Shown piece by piece: positions 15,713-24,306 of a stretch of 64,000 bases of DNA. Origin of the DNA: Bin125 sp026705025 (lineage in GTDB: Bacteria > Chloroflexota > Dehalococcoidia > Bin125). The notes under the pieces are model-generated. The model was not told the origin of the DNA. It saw only the letters and a list, made by a program, of their open reading frames with translations, and searched no databases. Each line of letters starts with the position of its first letter. Positions within the stretch are counted from its first letter, which is position 1. The DNA is taken from positions 62,001 to 126,000 of the forward strand of contig JAPPBN010000004.1 in the NCBI GenBank assembly GCA_026705025.1. The letters are read 5' to 3'. The position numbers and the translations under genes were made by a program.

Positions 15713-16733
15713 TGTGCGACATCTCCACCCGATCGAGTACCGGCAGGTCATCGGTCATCGCTGCGCGCAATTCTGAGTAGCGGTCCTCGCGCACGGTCCA
15801 GATCCCGGCGATTCGCTGGTACAAGTCTTCGTCCGAGGCGCCCGAGCGCAGTTGCGCTCGCAAATCGTGACCAACGGAGGCGAACAGGCAGGTGTAGAGC
15901 GAGCCCTCGGCCGAGAGCCGTGCGCGGGTGCAGTCGCCGCAGAATGGTTCGGTGACGGAGGTGATCACGCCAACTTCGCCACTGCCGTCCGTCCAGCGCC
16001 AGCGCTTGGCGACCTCGCCCTGGTAGGCGGCCTCCACCGGTTCCAAGCCTTCAACCTGTGCCAGTCTCTGGATGATTTCTCGTGCCGGGACGACCTCGTC
16101 CAGCTTCCAGCCATTGGTGCTGCCGACGTCCATGTACTCGATGTAGCGCACAATGTGGCCCGTGCCCCGGAAATGGCGGGCCATGTCGACAAGGCCGTCA
16201 TCATTGACCCCGCGCTTGACCACGGCGTTGATCTTGATCGGTCCCAGCCCGGCTGCCGCGGCAGCCTCGATGCCTTCCAGCACCCGCTCATGCGGGAAAT
16301 CGACGCCGTTCATCTCGCGGCAGATCTCTGGGTCGATTGAGTCCAGGCTGACGGTAACGCGGTCCAGTCCCGCGTCCTTTAGCTCACCGGCCAGCGAGAC
16401 CAGCCGCGAGCCGTTGGTGGTGAGCGCCAGGTCGACATCCGGCAGCGCCTCGCGCAACATCCTCACCAGCGTGGGCAACTCAGCTCGCACGGTGGGTTCG
16501 CCGCCGGTCAGGCGCAGCTTGCGCAATCCCATCCGGCCGAAGATTGTCGCCACCCGGACGATCTCTTCGAAGCTCAGGATCGCCGAGCGCGGCAGGAACT
16601 CGTAGCCGGGGCCGAAGATCTCTTTGGGCATACAATACGGACAGCGAAAGTTGCACCGGTCGGTGACCGAGATGCGCAGGTCGGCGAAACGCCTACCCAG
16701 GCGATCAACGGGCGCGTCGGCTGCCGGATTCAT
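15702..16733 (-). CDS. moaA: GTP 3',8-cyclase
   Basis: Radical-SAM enzyme that starts molybdenum cofactor synthesis from GTP. The SAM cluster motif C27-x3-C31-x2-C34 (CNFRCPYC) and the C-terminal cluster ligands (FCGDC and YTC) are present, as is the essential Gly-Gly C-terminus (MSHIGG). Length 343 aa is normal. The start overlaps the rdgB stop by 4 bases (ATGA) and the end overlaps the moaC start. The molybdoenzyme served by the cofactor is not in this window. Confidence 0.97.
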   Translation of the reverse strand: MNPAADAPVDRLGRRFADLRISVTDRCNFRCPYCMPKEIFGPGYEFLPRSAILSFEEIVRVATIFGRMGLRKLRLTGGEPTVRAELPTLVRMLREALPDVDLALTTNGSRLVSLAGELKDAGLDRVTVSLDSIDPEICREMNGVDFPHERVLEGIEAAAAAGLGPIKINAVVKRGVNDDGLVDMARHFRGTGHIVRYIEYMDVGSTNGWKLDEVVPAREIIQRLAQVEGLEPVEAAYQGEVAKRWRWTDGSGEVGVITSVTEPFCGDCTRARLSAEGSLYTCLFASVGHDLRAQLRSGASDEDLYQRIAGIWTVREDRYSELRAAMTDDLPVLDRVEMSHIGG

Positions 16734-17359
16734 GACGATGCATCCAGGGTCCTGGACATGGCGTCGAGCGCCCAGGCGGCGTTGGCCAGGGCGCGAGCGC
16801 GATGCGAGATCCGGTTCTTTTCTGCCACGTCCAGTTCCGCCATGCGACGCCCGTCGGGCAGCGCGAACACGGGATCGTAGCCGAAGCCCAGGTCACCGCG
16901 CTCGTCCATCGCGATCAATCCTTCCACCAGACCCTCGCCTAACCGCACATTTGTCGTGTAGGGAAACGCGAGGGCGATCACGCAGCGGAATCGGGCCGCT
17001 CGCTGCCCGGTTGGGATGTCCGACAACGCCTGCAGCAGCTTAAGGCGATTGGCGGCGTCATCCGCTGCCTCTCCAGCATATCGAGCGCTGTACAGGCCGG
17101 GCGCACCATCGAGCGCATCGACTTCCAGCCCCGAATCGTCGGCCAGGGCAGGCAGTCCGCAGGCATTCGAGTACGAGCGCGCCTTGCGTCCTGCATTCTC
17201 GGCGTAGGTCTCACCGTCCTCGACGACGGTGAAATCCTTGAGTCCCACTTCCGCCGGCGCCACCAGCTCCCACTGCGAATCGACGTGCGCATCGAACAAC
17301 TCGCGGAATTCGCGCAGCTTGCCTCGGTTGCCGGTGGCGATCAGCAGTTGATGCGGCAA
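16730..17359 (-). CDS. rdgB: XTP/dITP diphosphatase (Ham1/RdgB family)
   Basis: House-cleaning nucleotide pyrophosphatase that removes ITP, dITP and XTP. Seen: the substrate loop IATGNRGKLREF at the N-terminus, ALADDSGLEVDAL with the catalytic Asp, GYDPVF and SHRARAL at the C-terminus. 209 aa is typical. The start is TTG at 17359, placed just before the conserved first strand; its ribosome-binding site is weak. It overlaps moaA by 4 bases. Confidence 0.94.
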   Translation of the reverse strand: MPHQLLIATGNRGKLREFRELFDAHVDSQWELVAPAEVGLKDFTVVEDGETYAENAGRKARSYSNACGLPALADDSGLEVDALDGAPGLYSARYAGEAADDAANRLKLLQALSDIPTGQRAARFRCVIALAFPYTTNVRLGEGLVEGLIAMDERGDLGFGYDPVFALPDGRRMAELDVAEKNRISHRARALANAAWALDAMSRTLDASS

Positions 17360-17383
17360 TGGCCTGTTCCCAGACCTCCCACT

Positions 17384-17399
17384 CCGAGAGTGTTCTCGG
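17384..17399. other. Small hairpin at the end of the aldolase gene
   Basis: CCGAGA and TCTCGG form a 6-base stem with a 4-base loop immediately downstream of the aldolase stop codon and upstream of rdgB. No T-run follows. It may slow or process the transcript between the two units. Confidence 0.3.
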
Positions 17400-17402
17400 C
17401 TG

Positions 17403-18413
17403 TTAGCCCGTGTACTCGCCCTGGCGTGCGGCGGAGGTGAGGCTGGCCCGCTGCTGGAACGCGGCCTGGGCGGCGTCGACGTTCTCGGGCTTACCGGCCC
17501 AGACGGAGAGCGGCGTCGCCTGCAACCCGCGACCGTAGGAGAAGCTCAGCTCCCACGGCGCAGAGGACGAGCCGGCCGCCGCCTGGTTGATCGCGTTGAG
17601 GTTAACCGTCGCCTCCTCGTCCGACTGACCTCCGGAGAGGAAGACGCAGCCCGGGACGGCAGACGGTACCGAGTTGGCAAACACGCGCAGGGTCTCGGAG
17701 GCGACCACTTCGGCCGGAGCGCGATCCGCGGCGCTCTTGCCCGAGAGCACCATGTTCGGCTTGAGTAAGGTGCCGGGTAGGTCGACATTCTGCGTCGCCA
17801 GCGCGGCATAGGTGGCGAGCAATGCTGCCTCGGTCGCTTCGGCGCAGGCGGCGATGTCGTGATCGCCGTCCATGAGCACCTCGGGCTCCACGATCGGCAC
17901 CAGACCCGCCTCTTGCGAGAGCGCTGCGAAGCGAGCCAGCGCGTGCGCGTTGACGTCGAGGCAGTAGGCCGTCGGACGATCTTCGGCGATGTCGATCACG
18001 GCGCGCCATTTGGTGAAGCGCGCGCCCTGCTCGCGGTAGAGCTCGAGCCGCTCACGCATCCCGTCCAGACCCTCGGTCACCTTCTCATTGGGCGAACCGG
18101 CGAGATCCTTGGCGCCCTTGTCTACTTTGACGCCCGGAATCACACCATTTGAGGTCAGCACGTCAACCAGCGGCCGACCGTCGGACGAATCCTGGGCCAG
18201 TGTTTCCTCGAACAGGATCACGCCCGAAATCCAGTCGCCGATGCCATCCGAAGTAAACAGCAACTGCCTCCAGTCGCGACGACTGGTCTCGGTCGATTCG
18301 AGCCCGATCGTGTCGAAGCGCCGCTTGATCGTCGGCGCCGACTCGTCGGCGGCGAGAATGCCGCGACCCGGCGCGACCAGTGCCCGCGCAGTTTCATGCA
18401 ATTGGTTGCTCAT
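17403..18413 (-). CDS. fba: Class I fructose-bisphosphate aldolase
   Basis: Interconverts fructose 1,6-bisphosphate with dihydroxyacetone phosphate and glyceraldehyde 3-phosphate through a Schiff-base lysine. The family block GRGILAADES near the N-terminus, the catalytic TLLKPNMV segment and the C-terminal FLSGGQSDEEAT and SFSYGRGLQ stretches are clear. The ATG at 18413 gives 336 aa, right for class I enzymes, with GAGAGGCG upstream. It lies 49 bases downstream of fbp on the same strand, so aldolase and fructose-bisphosphatase are probably co-transcribed for gluconeogenesis. Confidence 0.94.
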   Translation of the reverse strand: MSNQLHETARALVAPGRGILAADESAPTIKRRFDTIGLESTETSRRDWRQLLFTSDGIGDWISGVILFEETLAQDSSDGRPLVDVLTSNGVIPGVKVDKGAKDLAGSPNEKVTEGLDGMRERLELYREQGARFTKWRAVIDIAEDRPTAYCLDVNAHALARFAALSQEAGLVPIVEPEVLMDGDHDIAACAEATEAALLATYAALATQNVDLPGTLLKPNMVLSGKSAADRAPAEVVASETLRVFANSVPSAVPGCVFLSGGQSDEEATVNLNAINQAAAGSSSAPWELSFSYGRGLQATPLSVWAGKPENVDAAQAAFQQRASLTSAARQGEYTG

Positions 18414-18462
18414 CGGATTTCGCCTCTCGGAAACTTGGCCTGCATACAGGAGGATATCCGGG

Positions 18463-19440
18463 TTACTCGGCCAGCCGGGCGACGACGCGTTCGACCACGT
18501 CGGCATTGCCCACGATCAGTGGGGTCCGCTGGTGCAGGAGTGCAGGCTGGACGTCGAGAATGCGCTCGGTTCCGGTTGAGCCGGCGCCGCCAGCCTGCTC
18601 TGCGACGTAGCAGAGCGGATTCGCCTCGTAGCCCAGCCGGAGCTTGCCGGCAGGCGATTTGACATCGCCCGGGTAGAGAAAAATGCCACCCTTGAGCAGA
18701 TCTCGGTGGAAGTCGGCGACCAGCGAACCGACATATCGCAACCCGTAATCGTTGCGCAACTCGGCGACAGCCGCTTGCATCTCGGGATGCCAATTGCCCT
18801 GGTTGCCCTCGTTGATCGAGTAGGCGGCACACTTGCCCGGAATCTGAATCCGATTGTGCGAGTGCAGGAACTCACCCGAGGCAGGGTCAAGCGTGAACCC
18901 GTCCACGCGACCCTCGGTTGCGACGACCAACACGGTCGACGAACCGTACACGACGTAGACGGCCCCACACTGCTCACGTCCCGGCCGAAGCAACGTCGCG
19001 TCGGTGACCGGCGAGCTGTCGCTGCGGTGGTAGATCGCGAAAATCGAGCCGATGGTCACGGCGACATCGATGTTGGACGATCCGTCGACAGGATCGAACA
19101 GGACGAGATATGGGTGATCGAGTTCGTCCGAAACGAAGACGGCGTCTTCCAACTCTTCACAGGCGAGTGCGGCGACTGCGCCGCACTCGCTCAACGAAGA
19201 GACGAAGGCGTCGGTGCCGGCGGCGTCGAGCACCTGAACGATCTCGCCCTGCACGTTCATCTCGCCGGTGTCGCCCAACATGCCGGCCAGCGCCGCTCGG
19301 CGGGTCAATCCATCAACCCGTTTGGCCCCATCCGCGATGGCGCCGACCACGGTCAGGAATCCGTCGGCCACCAAATCAGCCGGCGCCGTGTCGGCGATCA
19401 CATCGGCCAAGGTCTTCGGAGCGTTGTTGCTTTCCGACAT
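18463..19440 (-). CDS. fbp: Class I fructose-1,6-bisphosphatase
   Basis: Removes the 1-phosphate from fructose 1,6-bisphosphate, the committed step of gluconeogenesis. The metal-binding signature DPVDGSSNIDV and the neighbouring CEELEDA and the phosphate-binding GGIFLYPGD are visible. The ATG at 19440 gives 325 aa. The protein is upstream of the aldolase gene in a two-gene unit. A candidate promoter lies in the tandem-repeat region upstream. Confidence 0.95.
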   Translation of the reverse strand: MSESNNAPKTLADVIADTAPADLVADGFLTVVGAIADGAKRVDGLTRRAALAGMLGDTGEMNVQGEIVQVLDAAGTDAFVSSLSECGAVAALACEELEDAVFVSDELDHPYLVLFDPVDGSSNIDVAVTIGSIFAIYHRSDSSPVTDATLLRPGREQCGAVYVVYGSSTVLVVATEGRVDGFTLDPASGEFLHSHNRIQIPGKCAAYSINEGNQGNWHPEMQAAVAELRNDYGLRYVGSLVADFHRDLLKGGIFLYPGDVKSPAGKLRLGYEANPLCYVAEQAGGAGSTGTERILDVQPALLHQRTPLIVGNADVVERVVARLAE

Positions 19441-19502
19441 AGCCGGCCCGCCTGCCTGTCGTCTGGAATGCTGCGCGACATAGCGCAAATGCTGTTTGCC
19501 GG

Positions 19503-19531
19503 ATCGTCGCAGCATGACTTCGACTGATCAA
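19503..19531 (-). promoter_or_regulatory. Possible fbp-fba promoter
   Basis: On the minus strand TTGATC (19531-19526) and GACGAT (19508-19503) are 17 bases apart, about 60 bases before fbp. The -35 box falls inside one of two tandem 12-base repeats, so a repeat-binding protein could control it. Confidence 0.4.
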
Positions 19532-19550
19532 GTGGGGCCTGATCAAGTGG
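19524..19550. repeat. Tandem direct repeat CTGATCAAGTGG
   Basis: The 12-base unit occurs twice with a period of 15 bases (19524-19535 and 19539-19550) in the divergent fbp/folC region. Each unit contains the palindrome TGATCA. The repeat overlaps the possible fbp promoter and may be an operator. Confidence 0.6.
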
Positions 19551-19655
19551 CGTACGATGAGTGAACCAGGAAGTCGGGCGGACTTCAACATCGGTTGACG
19601 GATACTGCCGGAGGGGATCCGCAGCGGCGATGGGGAGACGAGCGGGGAGAAGTCG

Positions 19656-21116
19656 ATGTCTGACGCTGACGCTTCCGGGGAGCCAATTGCCGACTACCGC
19701 AGGGCGGTGGACTGGTTGATGTCGTTCGCCGACTTCGAGCGAGGCTCAGGGCCTCGTCGCGAGAAGAGCGATTTCGCGCTCGACCGAATCCGTTCGATTC
19801 TGCGTCGCCTCGGCGACCCACAGCAGGGCCGGACCACGATTCACGTCGCCGGAAGCAAGGGCAAGGGTTCCACCGCAGCCATCCTCGAGTCGATTCTGCG
19901 CGCCGCCGGATTCCGCACCGGCCTGTTTACCAGTCCCCATCTGCACGAGTTCAGCGAGCGCATTCGGATCCTCGGCGCGCCGCTGCCCGATGAAGAGTTC
20001 ACTCAAGTCTGTGAACAGGTTCGGCACGTGATTGAAGCCGAACAGGCCGATGAGCCGGGTCACATCAGCACATTCGAAATCCTGACGGCACTGAGCTTCC
20101 ACGCCTTCCATGCCCACGATGTTGACGTGCAGATCGTAGAAGTCGGCCTCGGTGGTCGTCTCGACTGCACGAACGTCTTTTCGCGCACCGACGCCGCGGT
20201 GATCACCTCTCTGTCGCACGAGCACACCGACATCCTGGGCGACAAGATCTCACAAATCGCTTCGGAGAAGGCCGGCATTATCAGCGCCGCCTGCCGCAGC
20301 GTCGTGCTGGCCCCGCAGCGCTACGACGAGGCCGCCGACGTTGTGCGTAACGCCGCCGACGATGTCCCCGTACCCCTGGTTGATGTCGGGGCTGACTACA
20401 GCGCCGAGCCCGCCGGCGTCGAGCCGTGGGGTCAGTGGTTCCGGGTCGAACGACGCAATCCGCGCCCCGGCGAGCAACCGCGCTCACTTCATCTGCTGCC
20501 CCTGCTCGGACGCCACCAGATCGACAACGCGCTAACCGCGCTCGCCACAATCGACGCGCTGATCTCCGCTGGAACAGTCGCTGTTCCGTCGGACGCGCTG
20601 CACAAGGGATTCGCCACCGTGCGCTGGCCGGGACGGCTGGAGTCCTTCGACCTGCCCGACTCTTTCGGCTCCAGCGAGCCCGGCGGGCCGCCGACGGTCG
20701 TGATCGACGGCGCGCACAATGCCGAATCGGTACAGCGGGCGTTGGACGCCTGCCGCGATTACTTCCCACATGAGGAACTGCACGTGATCTTCGGAGCGCT
20801 CGGCGACAAGGCCTTGCAGGACATGGCCAACATCATCCAGACGCGAACCGGGCACGTATATGCGACCACTTCCGATCATCCTCGCGCCCGCCCGCCGCAG
20901 CAGGTTGCCGATGCGTTCGCCGATCCAGCCTGGAGCGGCGAACTCCAGGTTCACCTCGACCCGCAGGATGCCTTGAGCGCCGCCGGCCAGCGCGCTCATA
21001 GCGGCGACCTGATCCTCGTCCTTGGCTCACTCTCCCTCGCCGCCGACACGCGACGATTCCTGAGTGCGCCAACCCAGGCGCAGATGGCCCCTCGAGCTGA
21101 GGATCCGACCGTATGA
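19656..21116 (+). CDS. folC: Folylpolyglutamate synthase / dihydrofolate synthase
   Basis: ATP-dependent ligase adding glutamate to dihydropteroate and/or folates. The P-loop-like HVAGSKGKGSTA (residues 63-74), FTSPHLHEFSERIRI, the VEVGLGGRLDCTN block and the C-terminal VIDGAHNAES signature are all present. 486 aa is slightly long. ATG at 19656 follows GGGGAGAAG. The stop overlaps the fabF start by 4 bases (ATGA). Whether it has both activities cannot be read from the sequence. Confidence 0.95.
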   Translation: MSDADASGEPIADYRRAVDWLMSFADFERGSGPRREKSDFALDRIRSILRRLGDPQQGRTTIHVAGSKGKGSTAAILESILRAAGFRTGLFTSPHLHEFSERIRILGAPLPDEEFTQVCEQVRHVIEAEQADEPGHISTFEILTALSFHAFHAHDVDVQIVEVGLGGRLDCTNVFSRTDAAVITSLSHEHTDILGDKISQIASEKAGIISAACRSVVLAPQRYDEAADVVRNAADDVPVPLVDVGADYSAEPAGVEPWGQWFRVERRNPRPGEQPRSLHLLPLLGRHQIDNALTALATIDALISAGTVAVPSDALHKGFATVRWPGRLESFDLPDSFGSSEPGGPPTVVIDGAHNAESVQRALDACRDYFPHEELHVIFGALGDKALQDMANIIQTRTGHVYATTSDHPRARPPQQVADAFADPAWSGELQVHLDPQDALSAAGQRAHSGDLILVLGSLSLAADTRRFLSAPTQAQMAPRAEDPTV

Positions 21117-22390
21117 CTGCGTCTGAGTTCGCCACCGATCACGCCGATCGGACCCGAGTCGTCGTCACCGGGATGGGGGCCGTCTCGCCCTATGGACCGG
21201 GCGTCGATCTGATGTGGGATCAGCTGCTCGCGGGCGAGAGCGCGATCAAGCCGATCGAGAACTTTGACATCTCGGGATTCAGTTGCACCATCGGCGGAGA
21301 GATCCGCGATTTTGACGCACGAGACTTCATTGATCGCAAATCGGCCCGCCGGATGGCCCGCTTCACTCAATTTGCCGTCGCCGCCGCGCGCGAGGCGATC
21401 GAGGACGCGCAGCTCGACCTTGATGGGCTCGACCGCAGCCGCATCGGCGTGGTCCTCGGCAATGGCGCGGGCGGCTATCCCGAGATTCAGGCCACCGCCA
21501 GCACCCTGTTCGAGCGCGGTGGGATGCGGCTCGATCCGCTCTTTCTGCCCAAGGTGCTGCCAAACATGGCCGCCGCCAACATCGCCATGCAGTTCGGACT
21601 ATTGGGCTACAACACGACAGTCGTGACCGCCTGCGCCGCCGGCACCCAGGCGCTCGGCGACGCCGCCAACGTGATCCGCAACGGTCAGGCCGACATCGTC
21701 ATTTCCGGCGGCACTGAGGCTGGTTTCTGCCAGCTCGGACTCGGCGGCTTCGCGGTCATGCGCGCGCTCTCCACCAGGAACGAGAATCCGACCGCCGCGT
21801 CGCGGCCGTTCGATGCCGACCGCGACGGCTTCGTGCCCGGCGAGGGCGCCGGCATCATCGTGCTCGAGTCGGAAGCATCGGCCCGGCGCCGAGGCGTCGA
21901 CTATCAGGTTGAACTGGCCGGCTTCGGCTCCTCGGCTGACGCCCACCACCTGGTCATGCCCGACGCCGACGGGGCCGGACCGATCCGGGCCATCAACTGG
22001 GCCATGGAGGACGCCGGGATCCAGCCGGAGGAGATTGACTACGTCAATGCCCACGGCACGTCGACGCCGCTCAACGACGCTTCGGAGACCCGCGCCATCA
22101 AGATCGCCCTGGGCGAGGCGGCCCGCAACGTCCCAATCTCGTCGACCAAGTCGATGATTGGTCACATATTCGGCGGTGCAGGCGGCCTCGAGTCGATTGC
22201 GGCGATCAACGCCATCACCGAAGGCAACATCCATCCGACGATCAACTACACGACGCCGGATCCCGAGTGCGACCTCGACTACGTCCCCAACGAAGCCCGT
22301 GAGACCCAGGTCAACGCAGTGCTCAAGAACTCGTTCGGCTTCGGTGGCCAGAACGCCTGCCTCGTCTTTCGACGAGTCGACGGTGTCTAA
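21113..22390 (+). CDS. fabF: Beta-ketoacyl-ACP synthase II
   Basis: Condensing enzyme of type II fatty acid synthesis. The Cys-His-His triad is intact: C174 in TACAAGTQ, H314 in NAHGTSTP and H351 in KSMIGHIFGGAG. 425 aa is slightly longer than the usual 410-415 because of a short N-terminal tail. It is translationally coupled to folC. A second, catalytically degenerate family member is encoded at 59212-60459, which makes this gene the functional copy in the window. Confidence 0.96.
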   Translation: MTASEFATDHADRTRVVVTGMGAVSPYGPGVDLMWDQLLAGESAIKPIENFDISGFSCTIGGEIRDFDARDFIDRKSARRMARFTQFAVAAAREAIEDAQLDLDGLDRSRIGVVLGNGAGGYPEIQATASTLFERGGMRLDPLFLPKVLPNMAAANIAMQFGLLGYNTTVVTACAAGTQALGDAANVIRNGQADIVISGGTEAGFCQLGLGGFAVMRALSTRNENPTAASRPFDADRDGFVPGEGAGIIVLESEASARRRGVDYQVELAGFGSSADAHHLVMPDADGAGPIRAINWAMEDAGIQPEEIDYVNAHGTSTPLNDASETRAIKIALGEAARNVPISSTKSMIGHIFGGAGGLESIAAINAITEGNIHPTINYTTPDPECDLDYVPNEARETQVNAVLKNSFGFGGQNACLVFRRVDGV

Positions 22391-22441
22391 CAACCAACCA
22401 CCGGAGCCGCGCTCGGCTTGGCCATGACGTGCGCGGGTCGA

Positions 22442-22702
22442 CTACTGTGCGCTGGGAACCGCCGGCCGGTAGCGCTCCGGCAACATCTGGTCGAGCACTC
22501 GTTCGAGCGCCATCGTATGCGAGCAGGTCTTCGCGTCCTGGAAGAAGTAACAGTCGCAGTCCCAGCCGTCCGGGCCAAGCTCGGCCGTGTGCGTCGTCGA
22601 GTCGCCGCGTACATCGCAACGTAACGACAGCACCTGGAAGCGTTCCAGCTCTTCCGCGTAGATTCGCGCCTTCTCGATCTTCGAGATGAGGCTGCTCTGC
22701 AT
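22442..22702 (-). CDS. Small SWIM-type zinc-finger protein
   Basis: Protein of 86 aa. The C-x-C-x9-C-x-H pattern (CDCYFFQDAKTCSH) is the SWIM zinc-finger signature, preceded by a strand-rich region (LSLRCDVRG, HTAELGPDGWD). SWIM fingers bind DNA or protein. The ATG at 22702 has AGGGAG 8 bases upstream. It follows thpR on the same strand after 54 bases. No catalytic domain is attached, unlike SWIM fingers in Swi2/Snf2 or transposase proteins. Confidence 0.8.
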   Translation of the reverse strand: MQSSLISKIEKARIYAEELERFQVLSLRCDVRGDSTTHTAELGPDGWDCDCYFFQDAKTCSHTMALERVLDQMLPERYRPAVPSAQ

Positions 22703-22756
22703 CGCACAACTCCCTCGAAATTGCTCCGCCGGGGCGGGCAATGGTACACCCGAATG

Positions 22757-23329
22757 TTACAGCTCGGCGAACGCCACCCGGCGATAACGAGGACCATCGC
22801 TCAACAGTGTCGACTCGACGAGGGCCACGCGTTCGATCGACGTTGTGCCGTGCAACGGCGGCGCCGCAGCAACCGCTGCGCGAATCGCCGCCAGTTCCTC
22901 TCGCGTCGCCTGACGGCGCACCCGACCCAGTGTCAGGTGAGGCCGAAAGGTACCTGGTTCAGTTTCAACACCGATCTCGGCCAGCGCCCCATCCAGATGG
23001 CTGCGCAGTCGCTGCAGCCGATGAAACCCATCGTCCTCAGCAAATCCGATCTTGATCACCCGCGGACGACGGCCGCCGAAGGTTCCCGGAGCAGCCAACG
23101 TCACCTCGAACCGTCCCCAACCCGCCAGTTCGGCGAGCGCGCCTGTCACGTCCGGCAGGCGCTCTGGCTCTGTTTCACCGAGGAAGCGCAGTGTCAGGTG
23201 TAGCGATTCGCGTTTGACCCAGCGGACGGACGTGTCGGGAAACTCTGGATCCGCAGCCATTCGCCGACCCACAGACCAGACCTCATCCAGCGTGGACGGT
23301 TCAAGTACCGCTTCGACGAACATCCGCAT
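22757..23329 (-). CDS. thpR: RNA 2',3'-cyclic phosphodiesterase
   Basis: 2H-phosphoesterase, historically called 2'-5' RNA ligase. Both catalytic HxTx motifs are present (HLTLRFLGE and HLTLGRV), separated by the usual distance. The ATG at 23329 is preferred because AGGAG stands 6 bases upstream; an ATG two codons earlier abuts the ribosome-binding site. Product 190 aa. Forms a probable two-gene unit with the SWIM-finger gene. Confidence 0.9.
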   Translation of the reverse strand: MRMFVEAVLEPSTLDEVWSVGRRMAADPEFPDTSVRWVKRESLHLTLRFLGETEPERLPDVTGALAELAGWGRFEVTLAAPGTFGGRRPRVIKIGFAEDDGFHRLQRLRSHLDGALAEIGVETEPGTFRPHLTLGRVRRQATREELAAIRAAVAAAPPLHGTTSIERVALVESTLLSDGPRYRRVAFAEL

Positions 23330-23445
23330 CGGCATCTCCTCCCGGATCCGCGCGTTTGCCGACGTTTCTATCTGCAAACGGGTTACGCCACTAGCATGAT
23401 TGCGCGACACAACAGCGGCCTGTCGCCGGAAACATCCAGAGCATT

Positions 23446-24306
23446 ATGACCACAACGCACGCGTCAGCCGTGGACATCGATGTCTTGATCGAGGTCTGCA
23501 AACGGATCAGACGACACATCGTGGAGATGACCCACTCTGCCCAGTCCGGACACCCGGGCGGATCGCTGTCGGCGACCGAGATTTTCGCTGCGCTCTACTT
23601 CGGCGGCGTGGTCCGGCATGACCCATCGAATCCCCAGTGGGAGCGTCGCGACCGCGTCATCCTGAGCAAGGGCCACGCCACTCCGGTCGTCTATGCGACC
23701 CTGGCCGAAGCCGGCTACTTTGACGCCGAATTGATCCCGTCGTTCCGTTCATTGGGTACCGAGCTACAGGGTCACGTGGTCCGCAACAAGCCGGCCGGCG
23801 TCGAGATGTCGGGCGGCGCGCTGGGCATGGGACTCTCATTTGCGGTCGGCGTCGCCCTGGGCCACGACCTCGACGACCTGCCCGAAGACGAGGGGCAGAT
23901 CTTCGTCGTGGTCGGCGACGGCGAGTTGAACGAGGGCCAGAACTGGGAGGCGATCATGTCCGCGTCACACTTTGGCCTGCATCGGATTACCGCAATCCTC
24001 GACCGCAACCACTTCCAAAACGACGGGCCGGGCGACGAGATCATGCGCATCGACCCGGTCGGCGACAAGTGGGCCGCCTTCGGCTGGGGCGTCCAGTACG
24101 TTGACGGACACGACGTGGCCGCCGTCCGTAACGCATTGCTGACGGCTCGCGCCCGCAACGACGCCCCGCAGGTGGTCATCTGTGAAACGGTCAAGGGGCG
24201 CGGCGTTTCGTTCATGGCCGAGAATCCGGCCGGCTGGCACGGCAAGGGACCGTCGGATGATCAGCTTGCGCAGGCCTTGGACGAAATTGAAGCGGGATTG
24301 ACATGA
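23446..24306 (+). CDS. Transketolase, N-terminal subunit
   Basis: Thiamine-diphosphate-binding half of transketolase, 286 aa. Seen: HSAQSGHPGGSLSATEI, LSKGHATPVVYA, and the ThDP/Mg motif GDGELNEGQNWEA. The pyrimidine-binding half is encoded by the next gene. The stop overlaps the next start (ATGA), consistent with equal production of both subunits. Acts in the non-oxidative pentose phosphate pathway. Confidence 0.95.
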   Translation: MTTTHASAVDIDVLIEVCKRIRRHIVEMTHSAQSGHPGGSLSATEIFAALYFGGVVRHDPSNPQWERRDRVILSKGHATPVVYATLAEAGYFDAELIPSFRSLGTELQGHVVRNKPAGVEMSGGALGMGLSFAVGVALGHDLDDLPEDEGQIFVVVGDGELNEGQNWEAIMSASHFGLHRITAILDRNHFQNDGPGDEIMRIDPVGDKWAAFGWGVQYVDGHDVAAVRNALLTARARNDAPQVVICETVKGRGVSFMAENPAGWHGKGPSDDQLAQALDEIEAGLT

